Shown here: positions 61,389 through 64,000 of the stretch, piece after piece
Layout of the letters: every line of letters begins with the position of its first letter
Numbering within the stretch: the stretch's first letter is position 1
NCBI GenBank assembly: GCA_965263105.1
Contig: CBDHGL010000003.1
Coordinates: 1,984,001 to 2,048,000 of the forward strand
Reading direction: 5' to 3'
Length of the DNA: 64,000 nt
From: JBCCTX01 sp965263105
Lineage (GTDB): Bacteria; Bacteroidota; Bacteroidia; J057
Position numbers and translations under genes: made by a program
The notes under the pieces: model-generated
The model's input: the letters and a program-made list of their open reading frames with translations, nothing else
What the model was told of the DNA's origin: nothing
Databases searched by the model: none

Positions 61389-63122
61389 ATGTTTTATCTC
61401 CCCAACAGATCTTGTATCAATGAAAAATGGGTTTCCCGCTTATCTTTAGGAACGCTGTTGATACTCTTCTTTTTTTCTTCCTATGCCCAACCCCCAATAA
61501 AATCACCGGATTTCTTCCGAATTGGGATACTGGGCTGTCATCGCCAATTTGAACCCGCCCCCTCTTTACTAAAATATGTGGAAATGAATCCAGACTTGTG
61601 TCTTTGGATAGGGGATAATATTTATGCAGACACAAAGGATGATATCGATTTCCTGGATTCCTGCTATAGCGTTTTAGAAGCTAAACCTGCATTTAGATTA
61701 TTGCAAAACCAAACTCCTATGTTAGCGACCTGGGATGATCATGATTTCGGGTGGAATAATGCGGGGCGCTTCTACCCACTAAAGGAAGAAAGCCGAATCT
61801 TATTTAGAAAATTTTGGAGACTGGAAGAAGAAATACCCTTGGACCAACCGGGAATTTACTATGCCAAACAGATAGAAATAGGTAACAAGTCTCTTCAAGT
61901 GATTATGTTGGACGTACGCTACAATCGAGATGACCCAGGAAGCAGCTCGGATGTTCTGGGGGAGGCCCAATGGAATTGGCTAAAAGAGGAGCTGAAAAAA
62001 CCTGCTGACTTGCGTTTAATAGTGTCTGGATTTCAACTATTACTCGATGAAGATTCGGGTTCGGAAACATGGGCAAAATTCCCTCAAGCAAGGAGGCGCT
62101 TGTTTGAATTAATTCGAGAAAGTGCTGCACAAAGAGTGGTATTTATGGCGGGAGATCAACATTACGGAGAGGTTTCCCGAATGCCTAAGGTGTTAGATTA
62201 TGATGCCATCGAACTTCAATTTGCTAGTATAAACCAGATAGAGGAACCCGAATTTAACTCTTTTCGCGTTTCTCCCGTCTGTAAATCCCTGCATAGCTAT
62301 GCCCTTTTGGATATTCTGTGGGATAGTACAGCTTATGACATTCCTCATCTGCTCTTTCGAGTTTTTGATGCGACAAATGATCAACTGGAACTAAGCTACC
62401 GTATAAATTTTTCCGAATTAGAAACGCCCCTGTTTTTTGAAGGCCCTGATAAATTTGTAGACAGTTCGCTTGTCGCGATTACCCATTCCTTTCCTCAGTT
62501 ACATGTTCGCTATTCATTAGATGGAAATGAACCCAACAACTCATCTAATAGATACACACATCCTATTGCCCTTCGGGACTCAGAAACCTTAAAGGCAGCT
62601 TTATATGATCAGGAAGGTTTTCGACGATCTCCCGTGCAGAGCGCAACATTCAAAAAAGTGGTACCAATCAAAGGTTTAACCGGAATGAATTTGCAAAAAG
62701 GGCTTAAATATTCTACTTATGAGGGGAAGTTTGATCATATACCGGACTTCACACATCTAGCAATTAAAAAGAAGGGGCTTACCCAAAACTTTAATTTAAA
62801 TGAGTTATCGGATAAAGAAGACCATTTTGCCATTCTATTTACGGGTTATTTAAGAGTGGATTCAACTGGATTTTATACCTTTTATACAGTTTCCGATGAT
62901 GGCTCCAAACTGTATGTCCACGACCAGTTGATCGTCAATAATGATGGATCGCACAGTGCTCAAAAACGTGAAGGTTCTATTGCATTGGAAAAAGGATTTC
63001 ATCCTATTACCCTTATGTACTTTGAAGATTATATGGGAGAAACCCTACGACTTTCTTACAAATACGCTAACTATACAGAGCAAGCTCTGCCTTTTGATAA
63101 GCTATATCACCAGAAAAATTGA
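61389..63122 (+). CDS. Secreted PhoD-like phosphatase with CHB_HEX_C and PA14 domains
   Basis: 577 residues with a signal sequence (about 15-34, ending SSYAQ). The N-terminal half is a PhoD-type metallophosphoesterase: GILGCHRQFEP, LWIGDNIYAD, ATWDDHDFGWNNAG and MAGDQHYGEVSRM supply the metal ligands. From about 370 a chitobiase/hexosaminidase C-terminal-like domain (VRYSLDGNEPNNSS) follows, then a PA14 domain (about 440-570; FYTFYTVSDDGSKLYVHDQL). These modules suggest a carbohydrate-associated surface phosphatase or phosphodiesterase. Confidence 0.88.
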   Translation: MFYLPNRSCINEKWVSRLSLGTLLILFFFSSYAQPPIKSPDFFRIGILGCHRQFEPAPSLLKYVEMNPDLCLWIGDNIYADTKDDIDFLDSCYSVLEAKPAFRLLQNQTPMLATWDDHDFGWNNAGRFYPLKEESRILFRKFWRLEEEIPLDQPGIYYAKQIEIGNKSLQVIMLDVRYNRDDPGSSSDVLGEAQWNWLKEELKKPADLRLIVSGFQLLLDEDSGSETWAKFPQARRRLFELIRESAAQRVVFMAGDQHYGEVSRMPKVLDYDAIELQFASINQIEEPEFNSFRVSPVCKSLHSYALLDILWDSTAYDIPHLLFRVFDATNDQLELSYRINFSELETPLFFEGPDKFVDSSLVAITHSFPQLHVRYSLDGNEPNNSSNRYTHPIALRDSETLKAALYDQEGFRRSPVQSATFKKVVPIKGLTGMNLQKGLKYSTYEGKFDHIPDFTHLAIKKKGLTQNFNLNELSDKEDHFAILFTGYLRVDSTGFYTFYTVSDDGSKLYVHDQLIVNNDGSHSAQKREGSIALEKGFHPITLMYFEDYMGETLRLSYKYANYTEQALPFDKLYHQKN

Positions 63123-63127
63123 CCCAG

Positions 63128-63676
63128 ATGGACAAAAATGTTCAAGAAATCATAAAGACTTTTGAAAAAAGGGGCAATGAAAATTATGCAAATGAAGCGG
63201 TTACGCAATTGGAGCATGCGCTTCAATGTGCGCATCTTGCTGTGATGGAGGGGGCTGATGATACCTTGGTTCTATCCGCTTTGCTACATGATATTGGTCA
63301 TATCATGTCAGAGGAAAAGCTTCCCAAAAGCCTGGAGAAAGATTTGCATGATTTTCACGAAAATAGAGGGTATGAGTGGATAAAGACAATTTATGGGGAA
63401 AAGGTGGCAGGGCCTATTCGACTCCATGTGGCTGCTAAAAGGTATTTATGTACTCAGAACCCTGCGTATGAGAATCAGCTTTCTCCTACTTCGTATAAAA
63501 GTTATCAGGACCAGGGGGGGAGAATGACAAAAGAAGAAATACAGCTTTTCGAGCAGGACCCCTATTGGAAAGAATCTATACAGTTGAGAAAGTGGGATGA
63601 TGAGGCCAAAAAGCCGGATAGAGTGGTGCCCGACCTAGAACATTATATACCTATACTGGAACAATTTACTAAATGA
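63128..63676 (+). CDS. HD-domain protein related to PhnZ-type oxygenases
   Basis: 182 residues. The opening TQLEHALQCAHLAVMEGADD and HDIGHIM, with later HVAAKRYL, match the PhnZ/TmpB-like HD proteins, which are mixed-valent di-iron oxygenases that cleave hydroxylated phosphonates. Iron-ligand histidines and the HD pair appear intact. The partner hydroxylase PhnY is not adjacent, so the substrate is unproven. The ATG at 63128 is preferred over TTG at 63119. It overlaps the next start by ATGA. Confidence 0.82.
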   Translation: MDKNVQEIIKTFEKRGNENYANEAVTQLEHALQCAHLAVMEGADDTLVLSALLHDIGHIMSEEKLPKSLEKDLHDFHENRGYEWIKTIYGEKVAGPIRLHVAAKRYLCTQNPAYENQLSPTSYKSYQDQGGRMTKEEIQLFEQDPYWKESIQLRKWDDEAKKPDRVVPDLEHYIPILEQFTK

Positions 63677-64000
63677 GGATCCATAGTAGCTGCTACTTCT
63701 TGACCTTAGGAGTATCCATTGTCCTATTGGAGATTGCTTGTACCCATGAGTCCCCTGATATGGACAACTCATATTTGTTTCAAAAAATTTTGCCGGATAG
63801 TTCCCATATTACCTTTGAAAATACCCTGGAAGAATCGGAAACCCTAAACATCCTTACGTTTGAATACTTTTACAATGGTGCGGGGGTAGGGGTAGGAGAT
63901 TTCAATAGGGATGGTCTTCCAGATATATTTTTCTCTTCTAATCAAGGGAATAGCTGCCTTTACCTAAATAAGGGAGGCTTTGTCTTTGAGGACGTTACCC
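63673..64000 (+). CDS. FG-GAP/VCBS-repeat lipoprotein, 5' part
   Basis: First 109 codons of a gene running off the window, starting at the ATGA overlap with the HD gene, so the two are translationally coupled. The N-terminus has a lipoprotein signal (VSIVLLEIAC), followed by the start of an integrin-like FG-GAP propeller, GVGDFNRDGLPDIFFSSNQ. Bacteroidota proteins of this type often end in an ASPIC/UnbV domain and are large surface lipoproteins. Function unknown. Confidence 0.82.
   Translation, partial: MRIHSSCYFLTLGVSIVLLEIACTHESPDMDNSYLFQKILPDSSHITFENTLEESETLNILTFEYFYNGAGVGVGDFNRDGLPDIFFSSNQGNSCLYLNKGGFVFEDVT

Overview
The window looks like a chromosomal segment of a Bacteroidota bacterium, most plausibly of the Saprospiria/Cytophagales side of the phylum. 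The support is a type IX secretion C-terminal sorting domain, a DUF4954 beta-helix protein, a hybrid two-component kinase ending in an AraC-type domain, TACCTTTG promoter boxes of the Bacteroidota TAnnTTTG type, and few Shine-Dalgarno sequences. Genes are dense and mostly housekeeping; no rRNA, tRNA, CRISPR array or prophage was seen.

Layout. 1-7.9 kb: 3' end of purK, a VWA-domain lipoprotein, a complete pstSCAB phosphate importer without phoU, an acidic unknown, moaD/moaE and a truncated haemoglobin. 8-18.4 kb: a large hybrid kinase, a haem-motif/propeller lipoprotein, a Gfo/Idh oxidoreductase, xerD, aroQ, a 10-unit array of 54-bp hairpin repeats, an unknown gene, a HupE-like membrane protein and a secreted esterase. 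18.4-22.7 kb: a transketolase broken in its interdomain linker, a sodium/solute symporter and a 284-bp MITE-like element. 22.7-29.8 kb: two AraC regulators upstream of a cluster of secreted SnoaL/NTF2-like proteins, one a very large frameshifted fusion with a propeller and T9SS tail, then a methyltransferase. 29.8-40.6 kb: envelope glycan genes (epimerase, two GT2 enzymes, three multi-membrane-segment proteins, an acetyltransferase, a deacetylase) interleaved with queA and coaD. 40.6-45.3 kb: a manganese/zinc/iron ABC importer operon, one permease of which is fused to a DtxR-like module, divergent from a stand-alone DtxR regulator with palindromes between them. 45.3-55.6 kb: unknown membrane-anchored protein, DUF4954, glmS, a voltage-gated K+ channel with a zinc ribbon, an FAD protein, a Wzz-like protein, an alkyltransferase-like protein, an NlpC/P60 lipoprotein and a MarR regulator. 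55.9-64 kb: dnaX with an A10 slippage site between the gamma and tau frames, thrS, infC, truA, then an apparent operon of a PhoD-like/CHB_HEX_C/PA14 protein, a PhnZ-like HD protein and the start of an FG-GAP lipoprotein.

The best candidates for something new are the array of near-identical hairpins after aroQ, the AraC/SnoaL-like secreted cluster, and the dnaX recoding site. Two further reading-frame breaks (transketolase and the SnoaL/propeller gene) are either recent mutations or sequence errors and need read-level checking.
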